Below, piece by piece: positions 7,220 to 15,705 of a DNA stretch of 64,000 bases. Numbering within the stretch: position 1 is the first letter of the stretch; each line of letters begins with the position of its first letter. Location: contig NZ_FZOD01000039.1 of the NCBI RefSeq assembly GCF_900188345.1, forward strand, positions 25,282 through 89,281, written 5' to 3'. A program made the translations under genes and the position numbers. This DNA comes from Streptosporangium subroseum (GTDB taxonomy: Bacteria > Actinomycetota > Actinomycetes > Streptosporangiales > Streptosporangiaceae). Under the pieces are notes generated by a model. It had not been told where the DNA came from. It was given only the letters and a program-made list of their open reading frames with translations, and did no database searches.

Positions 7220-8541
7220 CCGATGGGCTCCAGCACCTCGTGGAACGCCGCCTCGACCATCAGCGACTCCAGGTCGAACAGGTAGCGCTCCATGGCCTTG
7301 CGGGACAGGAAGCGGGTGTCGGCGGTGAGCGAGACGCCCAGCCCGCCGGGTTCGCCGCTCACGTGCAGGCAGAACCGGCAGTTGAGTTTCTCCTGGCTGA
7401 GCGGCCAGGTCAGGGTCGTGGCGTCCATCGCCCGCCGCACGGTCAGCTCGTCGTGGGAGGGGTCCACCCGGTCGGCGAGGCGCGCGTCGTTGAAGCAGCA
7501 GTAGGGGTGGATCGGCGTGCCCCGCTCCAGGCTGACCTGTGCGGCCAGCCGGTTGCGGTCGCGCGGGTCGTGGTAGGCGGAGCGGTAGGCGCGCAGCGAG
7601 GCGGGTCTGGCCGCTCTCAGCAGGTCGCGGAAGCTGTTGGCCCGCAGGTCCAGCACAAAAAGGCCCTCCTGGGAGAGCGTGGTGACCACGTTCGCGGTGT
7701 CGCCGCGGAAGCGGTTTCCCACGATCGGCAGCATCGCGCACACGTCGTGGTCGCCCGCGCGGCCGGCCAGCGCGGACGTGGCGGCCAGCAGCACCGTCGA
7801 GGTGCTCATGGTGTTCGCGGCGGCGACTTTCTGGAGGGCCAGTTCCAGCGCCCGGGAGACGAGCTGCGCCCGCCAGACGGGGGGATTCTCGGGTGCGTCC
7901 GTGGGCTGGTCGAACATGGTCGGCGGGATGCGCCGATACTCGCTCTCCCAGTACGCGGCGGCGGCCCCGGCGACCTTCAGGCCCCGGTCCGACTCCTGCC
8001 GGCGGGCCAGGTCCAGCGGCGAGGGCGGGGGCGGCCCCGGCAGGGCGCCGCGGAGCAGCAGCAGCCGCAGGTCCGTGATCGCGATCGCGGCGCCGAGGCC
8101 GTCGGCGGCCACGTGGCAGAAGACGAGCACGATGTGGGTGACCTCGCCGCCTGCGAGCACGAGCCCGACCCTCAGCGGCCACTCGTCCTCGTAGTCGAAG
8201 GCCGTCTCCGCCAGCGCGTCCAGCAGCTTCTCCGGGTCGCCGTCGGACACGGTGACGGGGATGGCGCCGGTGGCCTCCAGCGCCTGGTACGGCCCTGCCC
8301 CCGGGTACGGACCCGTCCTCAGCCGGGTCCGCAGGGACTCGTGCCGTTCCACGAGCGCGCCCAGGAGCTCGGCGGCCCGTTCCACGGTGAGCGGCCGGGC
8401 TCGTTTGGGCACCGCGAGCACGCGGCCGAAGTTGAAATAGTGGTCGTCCGGCGCCGTCTTCTGAATCGCGTCCCAGATGGCCCACTGCCCCCAGGTCAAC
8501 GGTGCGATTTCCGATCGGCTCCCCGAGAACCGGATGTCCAT
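7216..8541 (-). CDS. Free-standing NRPS condensation domain
   Basis: A 441-residue single condensation domain. It has the N-terminal LTWGQWAIW and RHESLRTR motifs and the core active-site segment CHVAADG at residues 142-148. The canonical HHxxxDG second His (His143) and Asp147 are kept, but the first His is Cys. A later FRGDTANVV segment corresponds to the C5 region. Free C domains can condense an amine or an acyl-carrier substrate in trans. It lies 14 bp after the carrier protein gene, with GGAG before ATG 8541, and overlaps the dimethylformamidase-like gene. This suggests it works with the free carrier protein, either joining two carrier-bound intermediates or releasing a chain onto an amine. 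Confidence 0.88.
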   Translation of the reverse strand: MDIRFSGSRSEIAPLTWGQWAIWDAIQKTAPDDHYFNFGRVLAVPKRARPLTVERAAELLGALVERHESLRTRLRTGPYPGAGPYQALEATGAIPVTVSDGDPEKLLDALAETAFDYEDEWPLRVGLVLAGGEVTHIVLVFCHVAADGLGAAIAITDLRLLLLRGALPGPPPPSPLDLARRQESDRGLKVAGAAAAYWESEYRRIPPTMFDQPTDAPENPPVWRAQLVSRALELALQKVAAANTMSTSTVLLAATSALAGRAGDHDVCAMLPIVGNRFRGDTANVVTTLSQEGLFVLDLRANSFRDLLRAARPASLRAYRSAYHDPRDRNRLAAQVSLERGTPIHPYCCFNDARLADRVDPSHDELTVRRAMDATTLTWPLSQEKLNCRFCLHVSGEPGGLGVSLTADTRFLSRKAMERYLFDLESLMVEAAFHEVLEPIG

Positions 8542-8555
8542 GTGCTTCTCCAGGT

Positions 8556-8807
8556 TCAGGAATCGGAGCGTTGGGCCTTGATGATGTAGCGCTCCAGCAC
8601 GTCCAGGTCGTCCAGCAGCTCGAACCCGTCCCCCGCCAGGTCGATCTCCACCTCGAACTCGTTCTCCACCGCGTCGATCAGCCGCATCTGCGCCAGGGAC
8701 GTTATCCCCAGTGCCGACAGCGGGACCGTCGCGGCCATCGCCTCCTCGGCCGTGACCGCCCCGTCCGAAGCCGAGGCCACCATCGCGGCCAGCCGTTCCC
8801 TAACCAT
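8556..8807 (-). CDS. Free-standing acyl/peptidyl carrier protein
   Basis: An 83-residue carrier protein. The phosphopantetheine site is ALGITSLAQ with Ser37 as attachment residue; the usual Asp before Ser is Thr. Helix II (MRLIDAVENEFEVEIDL) is acidic, as in acyl carrier proteins and stand-alone PCPs. ATG 8807 has AAGGAG 6 nt upstream. It lies between the MbtH-like gene and the free C domain in the minus-strand operon. No dedicated loading gene is adjacent. Candidates to charge it are the adenylate-forming ligase at 15.7 kb or the lipoyl E2 protein, both in the opposite arm of the cluster. Confidence 0.85.
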   Translation of the reverse strand: MVRERLAAMVASASDGAVTAEEAMAATVPLSALGITSLAQMRLIDAVENEFEVEIDLAGDGFELLDDLDVLERYIIKAQRSDS

Positions 8808-8863
8808 GCCGAGCTCCTTCCGCGCCGTCCCGGTCGTCATCCGCCGAGAGCCGGGTCCACTTG

Positions 8864-9118
8864 TCAGACACCTGTGACCTCCGGGGCGGCCTCTGCGGCA
8901 GCCTTTACGGTGACCTCTGCTTCGGCCTCCATCGCGGCCTTCGCGCCGGTGTTCCTGGCGCTGAGCGGGCGCATGTCGGTCCAGACCTGGTCGATGTGGG
9001 CCAGACAGTCCTCCTTGCCGCCGGAGAAACCGTCGGCCCGCCAGCCGTCCGGAAGGTCCTGGCCCGCGGGCCAGATCGAGTACTGCTCCTCGTGGTTGAC
9101 CACGACGCGGTAACTCAC
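8864..9118 (-). CDS. MbtH-like NRPS chaperone with Ala/Glu-rich tail
   Basis: An 84-residue MbtH-like protein, the small cofactor that binds and activates NRPS adenylation domains. Conserved points are N-x-E-x-Q-x-S-x-W near the N-terminus, PDGW, and the CLAHIDQVWTDMRP segment. After NTGAK the family normally ends; here about 22 extra Ala/Glu/Val residues follow, an uncommon tail. GTG 9118 lies 3 bp beyond the stop of the two-module NRPS, with GGGGAG upstream, so the two are made together. It likely serves the A domains of both NRPS genes. Confidence 0.93.
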   Translation of the reverse strand: MSYRVVVNHEEQYSIWPAGQDLPDGWRADGFSGGKEDCLAHIDQVWTDMRPLSARNTGAKAAMEAEAEVTVKAAAEAAPEVTGV

Positions 9119-9120
9119 TT

Positions 9121-12100
9121 TCAGCTCCCCGTTTCCATGAGGCGGACGGCCTCTTCGTCGGACAGTTCGGACAGCTCGGCGACGAGCAGCTCCTCCACGG
9201 TGACCGCGAGCCCGGCCACGGTGCTCCGCGCGAACAGCGCGCGGATCGGCACGTCCACCTCGATGGCGGCACGGAGCCTGGCGATGACGCGGGTGGCGAG
9301 CAGCGAGTGCCCGCCCAGGGCGAAGAAGTCGTCGAAGGCGCCGATCCCCTCGATCCCCAGCACCTCGCCGAAGACGTCGGCGACCAACTCCTCGGCGTCG
9401 CCGCGTGGAGCGGTCTTCGCCCGGATCTCGGTCACGGGAGCGGGCAGCGCGGCCCGGTCGAGCTTGCCGTTCGATGTCAGCGGCAGGACGTCGAGACTCA
9501 CCCAGTGCGCCGGGACCATGTAGGCGGGCAGGCCGTCGGTCAGGTGCCTGGCCAGCTCCTCGCCTCCGGCCGTGCCGACGGTGTAGCCGACCAGGGTCTC
9601 CTGGTGTACGGCCACCGCCGCCTGGCCGACGCCGGGGTGGGCCAGGAGCCGTGCCTCGATCTCGCCGAGTTCGATCCGGAAACCGCGGACCTTGACCTGG
9701 CCGTCCTCGCGACCGAGGAACTCCAGCTGCCCGTCGGCCCGCCAGCGTGCCCGGTCGCCGGTCCGGTAGACCCGTTCGCGGCCGAGAAGGGGGAAACGTT
9801 CGCCGGTCAGCTCCGGCCTGCCGAGGTAACCGCGGGCCACCCCGGCTCCGCCGATGCACAGCTCGCCCGGGGCCCCGGGCGGTACGGGCTCACCGCGGTC
9901 GTCCAGGACCAGGACCCGGGTGTCGCCGATCGGGGTGCCGATCGGCTGCCGCCCGGGGGAGCCGTCCAGCGTGGCGGCCGTGGCGATGATCGTCGCCTCG
10001 GTGGGGCCGTAGGTGTTGACCAGCCGGATCCGATCTCCGAAGCGCTCACGCCAGCGGGTCACCGCGGCCTCGTGCACCTGCTCGCCGCCGAGGATCACCA
10101 GGCGCAGGGCCGGAGGCCAGGCGATCTCGTCGATCTCGTCGACCAGCGCGTGCCAGTAGGCCGTGGGCAGGTCGAGCACGGTGACCCGGTCGAGGTGGTC
10201 GGGCAGGGTGACGCCGCCGTCGGGAAGGAGCCGCAGCCGGGCTCCGGCGGCCAGCGCCGGATAGATCTCCTCGGCGTGGGTGTCGAAGCTGAGCGAGGCG
10301 AACTGGACCACTCGGTCGCCGGGGTGCAGGCCGTACGCCTGGCGCATCCACGCGACGCGGGCGGCCAGGTTGCGGTGCTCGACCACGACGCCCTTGGGCG
10401 TGCCGGTGGACCCGGAGGTGTAGATCACATAAGCGGCCTCACCACCCGGCACCGCCACCTCGCCGCTCGGAGGGCTGGGCGTCCGGCCGGTCGGCGCATC
10501 GGCCGTGCGTGCGAGCGGGGTGGTGGAGGGCAGGCGGCCGGTCAGATCCGCCGAGGTGAGGACGAGGGAGGCGGCGCTGTCGGCGAGCATGAAGGCGAGG
10601 CGCTCGGCGGGGTGCTCCGGATCCAGCGGCAGGTAGGCCGCTCCCGCCCGCCAGGTCGCGAGCAGGGCGGCGACGGCGTCGGGTGACCGGTTCAGGCAGA
10701 CGCCGACCACGTCACCGGGTACGACGCCGCGCGCCCGAAGGAGCGCGGCCAGCTCGTCCGCGCGGGTGTCCAACTCGGCATAGGTCAGCGCGGCGTCCCC
10801 GCACTCAACCGCGACCGCGTCCGGCGTGGTCCGTACGGTCGCCGCGAACAGATCCTGTACGGCGGTGGCCGCGGGTTGCGCGGGGCCTTCCGAGAGGCAC
10901 AGGAGCAGCGCGTCGTCGTCGGCGGTGCGGAGCGGCAGCCGGGAGATCTGGTCGCCGGACGCCCCGGGCAGCGCGGTGAGGAGCAGGCGGAACCGTGCGG
11001 CCATCGCCTCGACCGTGGCCCGGTCGAACAGCTCGGTGTCGTAGACGAAGGTGAGCACCAGCTCGTGCTCGTCCTGCCAGGCCTCCAGCATGAGTTCGAG
11101 CTTGGCCTGTCGCATGCCGTGGTCGAAGCCCGTGGTGGTCAGCCCGGCGAAGGCGTCGCGGGGGCGGCCGGAGTCCTGGGTATGAAGGATGATCATGGTC
11201 TGGAACAGTGGGGTCCGGGTGAGGTCGCGTTCGACCCTCAGCGCCGTGACCAGCTCCTCGAACGGGACGCCCTGGTGGGAGAAGGCGTCCAGGACGCGGG
11301 TCTGCGTCTCCCGGAGCAGGCCGGAGAAGGTGGGGTCGGCCGACAGGTCGCCGCGCAGGACCAGGGTGTCGCTGAGGTAGCCGACGACCGGTTCGAGCTG
11401 GACCCGGTCCCGGCCCGCGGTGGCCGCGCCGACCAGGATGTCGCTCTGACCGGTGTGCCGGGACAGCAGGACCTGGTAGGCGGCGAGCAGGACCATGAAC
11501 ATCGTGGCGCCGTGCTCCCTGCCCAATCGGCTCAGGGCGGCGACCTCGCCCGCGGCCAGCCGGATCGTCGCCACGTCGCCTCGCCTGGAGGTCCCGGCGA
11601 CGCGCGGCCGGTCGACCGGCAGGTCCAGCGGGGTGGGATCGGCGAGCATGCCCCGCCAGTAACCGAGCAGGTCGCCGGTGTCGCGCTCGCGCTGCCAGCG
11701 GGCGACGTCACCGAACTGGAGCGGCAGCGGGGGCAGTGCGTCCCGGCCCGAGTAGAGGTGCGACAGCTCGTCGACGATGAGGTTGAGCGACCAGCCGTCG
11801 CCGAGGATGTGGTGGAGCGTGACGCACAGGACGTGGTCGTCCTCGGCGATCCTGATCAGGGTGACGCGCAGGGGCGGCCGGGAGGCCAGGCCGAAGGGGG
11901 TGTTGGTCAGGGACGCGACGCGTTCCAGCGCCTCAGCCTCATCCGCGGCGGTCGTCTCCTCGACGGCCACCGGGCCCGGCGGGTCGATGACCACGACCGG
12001 TGCGCCGTCCACCTCGGGGAACCGGGTGCGCAGACTCTCGTGGCGGGCGACCGTACCGTCCAGCGCCCTGCCGAGGGCATCGCGGTCCAGCGGTCCTCGC

Positions 12101-15100
12101 AGCCGCCTGACCAGGCACATGTTGTAGGAGGCGTCGTCCGGGTCGAGCCGGTTGAGGAACCAGAGCCGTTCCTGTCCGTAGGAGAGCGGCGGGATCACTC
12201 CCTCCGGCCGTGGCCGTGGTCCGTCCTTCTCGCCGCCTTCCGTGCCGGCGATCAGCTCCGCCAGCCCGGCGGCCGTCGGACGCAGGAACACCTCCCGGAC
12301 CGGGATCTCCACCCCGGACAGCGCGGTGAGCCGTGCGGTGACCATGGTGGCCAGCAGGGAGTGCCCGCCGAGCGTGAAGAAATCGTCGTGTGCTCCGACC
12401 TCGGCCCCCCCGAGCGCCTCTCCGAGCACCTCGGTGAAGACCTGTGCGACCAGCCGCTCGCCCGGGGTCCGGGGCGGGGTCACGCTCCGCTCGGGCCCCG
12501 CGCTCGCCTCCGGGAGGGCGTTTCGGTCGATCTTCCCGTTCGGCGTCAGCGGCAGGGCCTCCACCGCGACGAACACGCTGGGCACCATGTAGCCGGGCAG
12601 CTCGCGCCCGGCGTGTTCCCTGAGCTCGTCGAGCAGTCCCTCGGCCGGGGGAGTCGCAATCGGTACGGCGAAGGCCACCAGCCGGTCTCCGCGTACGGCG
12701 ACCACCGCCTGCCGTACGCCGGGATGGGCGTCCAGCACGGCCTCGATCTCGCCGAGCTCGATGCGGTGACCCCGGAGCTTGACCTGGTTGTCGGTCCGGC
12801 CGAGGAACTCCAGGGTGCCGTCGTTCCGATGGCGTGCGCGGTCTCCCGTGCGGTAGACCCGCGAGCCGGCGGGGCCGGGGACGAAGCGTTCGGCGGTCAG
12901 GGCCGGGCGTCCGAGGTAGCCGTCGGCGACTCCCGCGCCGCCGATGAGCAGCTCGCCCGGCACACCGATCGGGCAGGGATGACCGGCGGGGTCAAGAACG
13001 TGGACGGTGGTGTTGGCGATCGGGCGGCCGATGACAATCTCGCCGGGATTCTCGGGGACGTCCCAGGCCGTGGACCAGATCGTGGTCTCGGTCGGGCCGT
13101 AGACGTTGACGAGCCGGTCGACCCGGGGCCGCAGCTCGCGCGCGAACCGGGGAGGCAGCGGCTCGCCGCCGGTCAGGCCCACCACGTGGGGCAGGTCCCC
13201 GGTGAGCAGGACCCGCCACCCCGACGGGGTCGCCTGAACATGGGTCACGCCCTCGTCCCGGACCAGGCGCGCGAGCCGTACGCCGTCGCGTGCCGTCTCC
13301 GCGTCGGCGACGACCACCCGCCCGCCCGTCACCAGCGGCAGGTACAGCTCCAGGGCGGAGATGTCGAACGACAGCGAGGTCAGCGCCAGCCACACGTCCC
13401 GGGGCGAGGATCCGACCAGGGTCCGCATCGCGAGCAGGAAGTTGGTCAGCGCGCGATGGGACACCACCACGCCCTTGGGCCTCCCGGTGGACCCCGAGGT
13501 GTAGAGCACGTAGGCCGTGTCGTCCGGGCGGGGCCGCGCGGGTCCCCCGGCCCCCAGGAGAAGATCCTCCAGGTCAGGTCGCTCGGGTGCCCCGGTCTTC
13601 GGGAGGAGGTCGTCCGGGCGGGGTTGCTCGGGTGTCCCGGGGACCGGGGGGAGGTCGTCCAGGCTGGTCAGGACCAGCGCGGCCCCGGAGTCCCCGATCA
13701 CGTACGAGACGCGGGCCCGCGGGTAGTCGGGGTCGACGGGGAGGTACGCCGCACCGCTCATCGCCACGCCCAGCAGCGCGACGAGCATGTCCGTGCCGCG
13801 TTCCATCTGGATCGCGACGAGGGAGCCGCGGCCGATCCCCGCGGAGGCCAGCCGCCCGGCGAGCTCCGCGGCCAGTCCGGCCAGCTCGGCATAGGTCAGC
13901 GTGCCCGCCGCCACCGCGTCCGGAGTCGCCGCGGCCTGTTCGAGCAGCAGGTCGACCAGCGTCACCTCCGGCAGCTCGGCCTCTGTCTCGTTCCACCGCT
14001 CCAGCAGCCCGAGCTCCGTGTCCGGCATTATTCGCAGAGATCCCACACGCGCCTCGGAATCCGCCACGACGGCCGCGAGCAGCTCCTTGAACCGGTCGAC
14101 CAGCCGCTCGACGGTCTCGCGGTCGAACAGGTCGGTGCTGTAGATGACGGTGCCGAACAGCCGGCCGTCGTCGATCGGGGTGAGATCCATCGACAGGTCG
14201 AGCCGAGCGGGGAACCAGCCGTTGGGGAAGGGCTCGGCGTCGACTCCGGGCAGGGGATCGGTCGCGTCGCCGTGGGTGTGGAAGGCGAACAGCGTCTGGA
14301 ACAGCGGGGTGCGGCTGAGATCCCGCTCCATGTCGAGCTCGGCCACGAGGCGCTCGAAGGGGACGTCCTGCCGGGAGAGCGCGTTCAGCACGACCTTGCG
14401 GGTGCGCTTGAGCAGGTCGCCGAAGGTGGGATCGCCGGACAGGTCGCAGCGGAGGACCAGCGTGGTCGAGAGGAAACCGATCATGGTTTCGAGCTCGGTG
14501 CTCCCGCGGCCGGCCGACGGGGTGCCCACGCAGAAGTCGGTCTGGCCGGTGTGCCGGGCCAGCAGGACCTGGTAGGCGGAGAGCAGCACCATGTACGGCG
14601 TGCAGCGGGTGCGGCGGCCGAGGGCGCCGACCGCGGCGGCCAGGTCGGCGTCGATCTGGAACTCGACCTCGCTGCCCGCGCTGGTTCGCTGGGCGGGACG
14701 CGGCCGGTCGGTGGGCAGTTCGAGGGAAGGCACCCCGGCCAGCTGTCCGGCCCACCACTGGAGCTCGCGGAGTTCGGAGCCCGACGCGTGGAGGAGGCGC
14801 GTGTGCTCGCCGTACTGCAACGGGAGGTCGGGCAGTGGCGCGGTGCCCCGGCTCCCGTAGTGGGCGGCGACCTCGGTGCGGAGGATGTTCAGCGACCAGC
14901 CGTCGCCGTTGATGTGGTGCAGGACGACGCAGAGCACATGCTCGTCGGGACCGATCTCGATGAGCGACACCCGGAACGGAGGCGCGGCCGCCAGGTCGAA
15001 GGCGGCGTTGGTGAGCGTGGAGACCAGGGCGAAGGCCTCCTTCTCGCCCGGAGCCGTCAGCCGCTCCAGGGTCACCGGCGAGGGTGGGTCGACGATCGCC

Positions 15101-15342
15101 AGGGGCTCTCCGGCCACCTCGCGGAACCGGGTCCGCAGGCTCTCGTGCCGCGCCGCCACGGCGGTGAACGCGGCCTCCAGCGCGACCGTGTCAAGACGAC
15201 CTTTCAACGTGTAAACATAGGAGGTGTTGTAGCTGGGGTCGCTCGGGTCGAACCGGTGAAGAAACCACAACCGCTGCTGGCCGTAGGACAGCGGGTACTC
15301 GGCCGCCGGCTGGCGGGGAGAAATGATCTCCGGCTTGAACAC
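9121..15342 (-). CDS. Two-module NRPS, C-A-T-C-A-T
   Basis: A 2073-residue assembly-line enzyme. C1 (about 15-440, HHINGDG at 142-148), A1 (about 460-960), T1 (LGGHSL, Ser995), C2 (about 1060-1490, HHILGDG), A2 (about 1500-1985), T2 (LGGHSL, Ser2013). There is no epimerase or thioesterase. Signature residues aligned by eye to GrsA give A1 as DILQLGVIWK, one change from the classic glycine code, and A2 as D-T-E-D-I-G-T-I-I-K. The acidic E and D of A2 suggest a basic side chain such as lysine, beta-lysine or ornithine. C1 at the N-terminus means the first residue is joined to a carrier-bound acyl group. GTG 15342 has AAGGAG 6 nt upstream. A1 carries a Pro/Asp-rich repeat insert just before its LYTSGSTG motif. 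Confidence 0.94.
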   Translation of the reverse strand: MFKPEIISPRQPAAEYPLSYGQQRLWFLHRFDPSDPSYNTSYVYTLKGRLDTVALEAAFTAVAARHESLRTRFREVAGEPLAIVDPPSPVTLERLTAPGEKEAFALVSTLTNAAFDLAAAPPFRVSLIEIGPDEHVLCVVLHHINGDGWSLNILRTEVAAHYGSRGTAPLPDLPLQYGEHTRLLHASGSELRELQWWAGQLAGVPSLELPTDRPRPAQRTSAGSEVEFQIDADLAAAVGALGRRTRCTPYMVLLSAYQVLLARHTGQTDFCVGTPSAGRGSTELETMIGFLSTTLVLRCDLSGDPTFGDLLKRTRKVVLNALSRQDVPFERLVAELDMERDLSRTPLFQTLFAFHTHGDATDPLPGVDAEPFPNGWFPARLDLSMDLTPIDDGRLFGTVIYSTDLFDRETVERLVDRFKELLAAVVADSEARVGSLRIMPDTELGLLERWNETEAELPEVTLVDLLLEQAAATPDAVAAGTLTYAELAGLAAELAGRLASAGIGRGSLVAIQMERGTDMLVALLGVAMSGAAYLPVDPDYPRARVSYVIGDSGAALVLTSLDDLPPVPGTPEQPRPDDLLPKTGAPERPDLEDLLLGAGGPARPRPDDTAYVLYTSGSTGRPKGVVVSHRALTNFLLAMRTLVGSSPRDVWLALTSLSFDISALELYLPLVTGGRVVVADAETARDGVRLARLVRDEGVTHVQATPSGWRVLLTGDLPHVVGLTGGEPLPPRFARELRPRVDRLVNVYGPTETTIWSTAWDVPENPGEIVIGRPIANTTVHVLDPAGHPCPIGVPGELLIGGAGVADGYLGRPALTAERFVPGPAGSRVYRTGDRARHRNDGTLEFLGRTDNQVKLRGHRIELGEIEAVLDAHPGVRQAVVAVRGDRLVAFAVPIATPPAEGLLDELREHAGRELPGYMVPSVFVAVEALPLTPNGKIDRNALPEASAGPERSVTPPRTPGERLVAQVFTEVLGEALGGAEVGAHDDFFTLGGHSLLATMVTARLTALSGVEIPVREVFLRPTAAGLAELIAGTEGGEKDGPRPRPEGVIPPLSYGQERLWFLNRLDPDDASYNMCLVRRLRGPLDRDALGRALDGTVARHESLRTRFPEVDGAPVVVIDPPGPVAVEETTAADEAEALERVASLTNTPFGLASRPPLRVTLIRIAEDDHVLCVTLHHILGDGWSLNLIVDELSHLYSGRDALPPLPLQFGDVARWQRERDTGDLLGYWRGMLADPTPLDLPVDRPRVAGTSRRGDVATIRLAAGEVAALSRLGREHGATMFMVLLAAYQVLLSRHTGQSDILVGAATAGRDRVQLEPVVGYLSDTLVLRGDLSADPTFSGLLRETQTRVLDAFSHQGVPFEELVTALRVERDLTRTPLFQTMIILHTQDSGRPRDAFAGLTTTGFDHGMRQAKLELMLEAWQDEHELVLTFVYDTELFDRATVEAMAARFRLLLTALPGASGDQISRLPLRTADDDALLLCLSEGPAQPAATAVQDLFAATVRTTPDAVAVECGDAALTYAELDTRADELAALLRARGVVPGDVVGVCLNRSPDAVAALLATWRAGAAYLPLDPEHPAERLAFMLADSAASLVLTSADLTGRLPSTTPLARTADAPTGRTPSPPSGEVAVPGGEAAYVIYTSGSTGTPKGVVVEHRNLAARVAWMRQAYGLHPGDRVVQFASLSFDTHAEEIYPALAAGARLRLLPDGGVTLPDHLDRVTVLDLPTAYWHALVDEIDEIAWPPALRLVILGGEQVHEAAVTRWRERFGDRIRLVNTYGPTEATIIATAATLDGSPGRQPIGTPIGDTRVLVLDDRGEPVPPGAPGELCIGGAGVARGYLGRPELTGERFPLLGRERVYRTGDRARWRADGQLEFLGREDGQVKVRGFRIELGEIEARLLAHPGVGQAAVAVHQETLVGYTVGTAGGEELARHLTDGLPAYMVPAHWVSLDVLPLTSNGKLDRAALPAPVTEIRAKTAPRGDAEELVADVFGEVLGIEGIGAFDDFFALGGHSLLATRVIARLRAAIEVDVPIRALFARSTVAGLAVTVEELLVAELSELSDEEAVRLMETGS
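13530..13670 (-). repeat. In-frame repeat insert inside adenylation domain A1
   Basis: Three imperfect copies of a ~48-bp unit encode a pattern like G-x-P-x-x-P-x-x-D-D-L-L between the A2 and A3 core motifs of A1. The usual linker there is much shorter. All copies keep the reading frame. Confidence 0.6.
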
Positions 15343-15705
15343 GCAGAGCTCCTTCGTCGACCGCGGGCTCGTTATTTGCGAAATGGCGGCGAAAGCTGGC
15401 GCGCGAAAATCCGTTCTGCGTCAGTTTCGCCGAATCAAGCGGGGATTTGGAAGGGTTGTTTCTGGAAAGAAACCTTCCAGTTAGTGCGCTGGGGGGTCAG
15501 TGTTACACCTCCGCGCCGAGGGCGCAAGACCGGTCCAACCAGTGGTTTCGCCGCCCTTTCATGCCTCTGCGAGGGGCTTGCGAGGCCAAGGCGATCATGT
15601 AAGACTGAACCTTGGCCTAAAATAGTAAAGATTGTTTCCTGTTATGACTCTACCGCTTGTACGTGTTGAGCTCATATACATCCGACCTTTATGGAGGTTC
15701 ACTTG
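15343..15705. promoter_or_regulatory. Divergent promoter region of the NRPS cluster with two hairpins
   Basis: A 363-bp gene-free region, AT-richer than its surroundings, between the two arms of the cluster. It holds an imperfect stem at 15448-15479 (TGGAAGG ... CCTTCCA with an inner TTTC/GAAA pair). It also holds a perfect 9-bp inverted repeat AGGCCAAGG (15583-15591) / CCTTGGCCT (15610-15618) followed by an AAAATAG-rich stretch about 80 bp before the ligase gene. These are candidate operators or leader hairpins. No cluster regulator gene is present in the window. Confidence 0.5.

Noticed and set aside
10876..15669. Very long open frame on the plus strand opposite the two-module NRPS, and similar ones opposite other genes (1291-3246, 5354-7285, 28210-30051)
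   Set aside because: Antisense frames stay open in high-GC DNA. They have Gly/Arg/Gln-rich sequence without family motifs, no ribosome binding sites, and the opposite strand carries clear domains.
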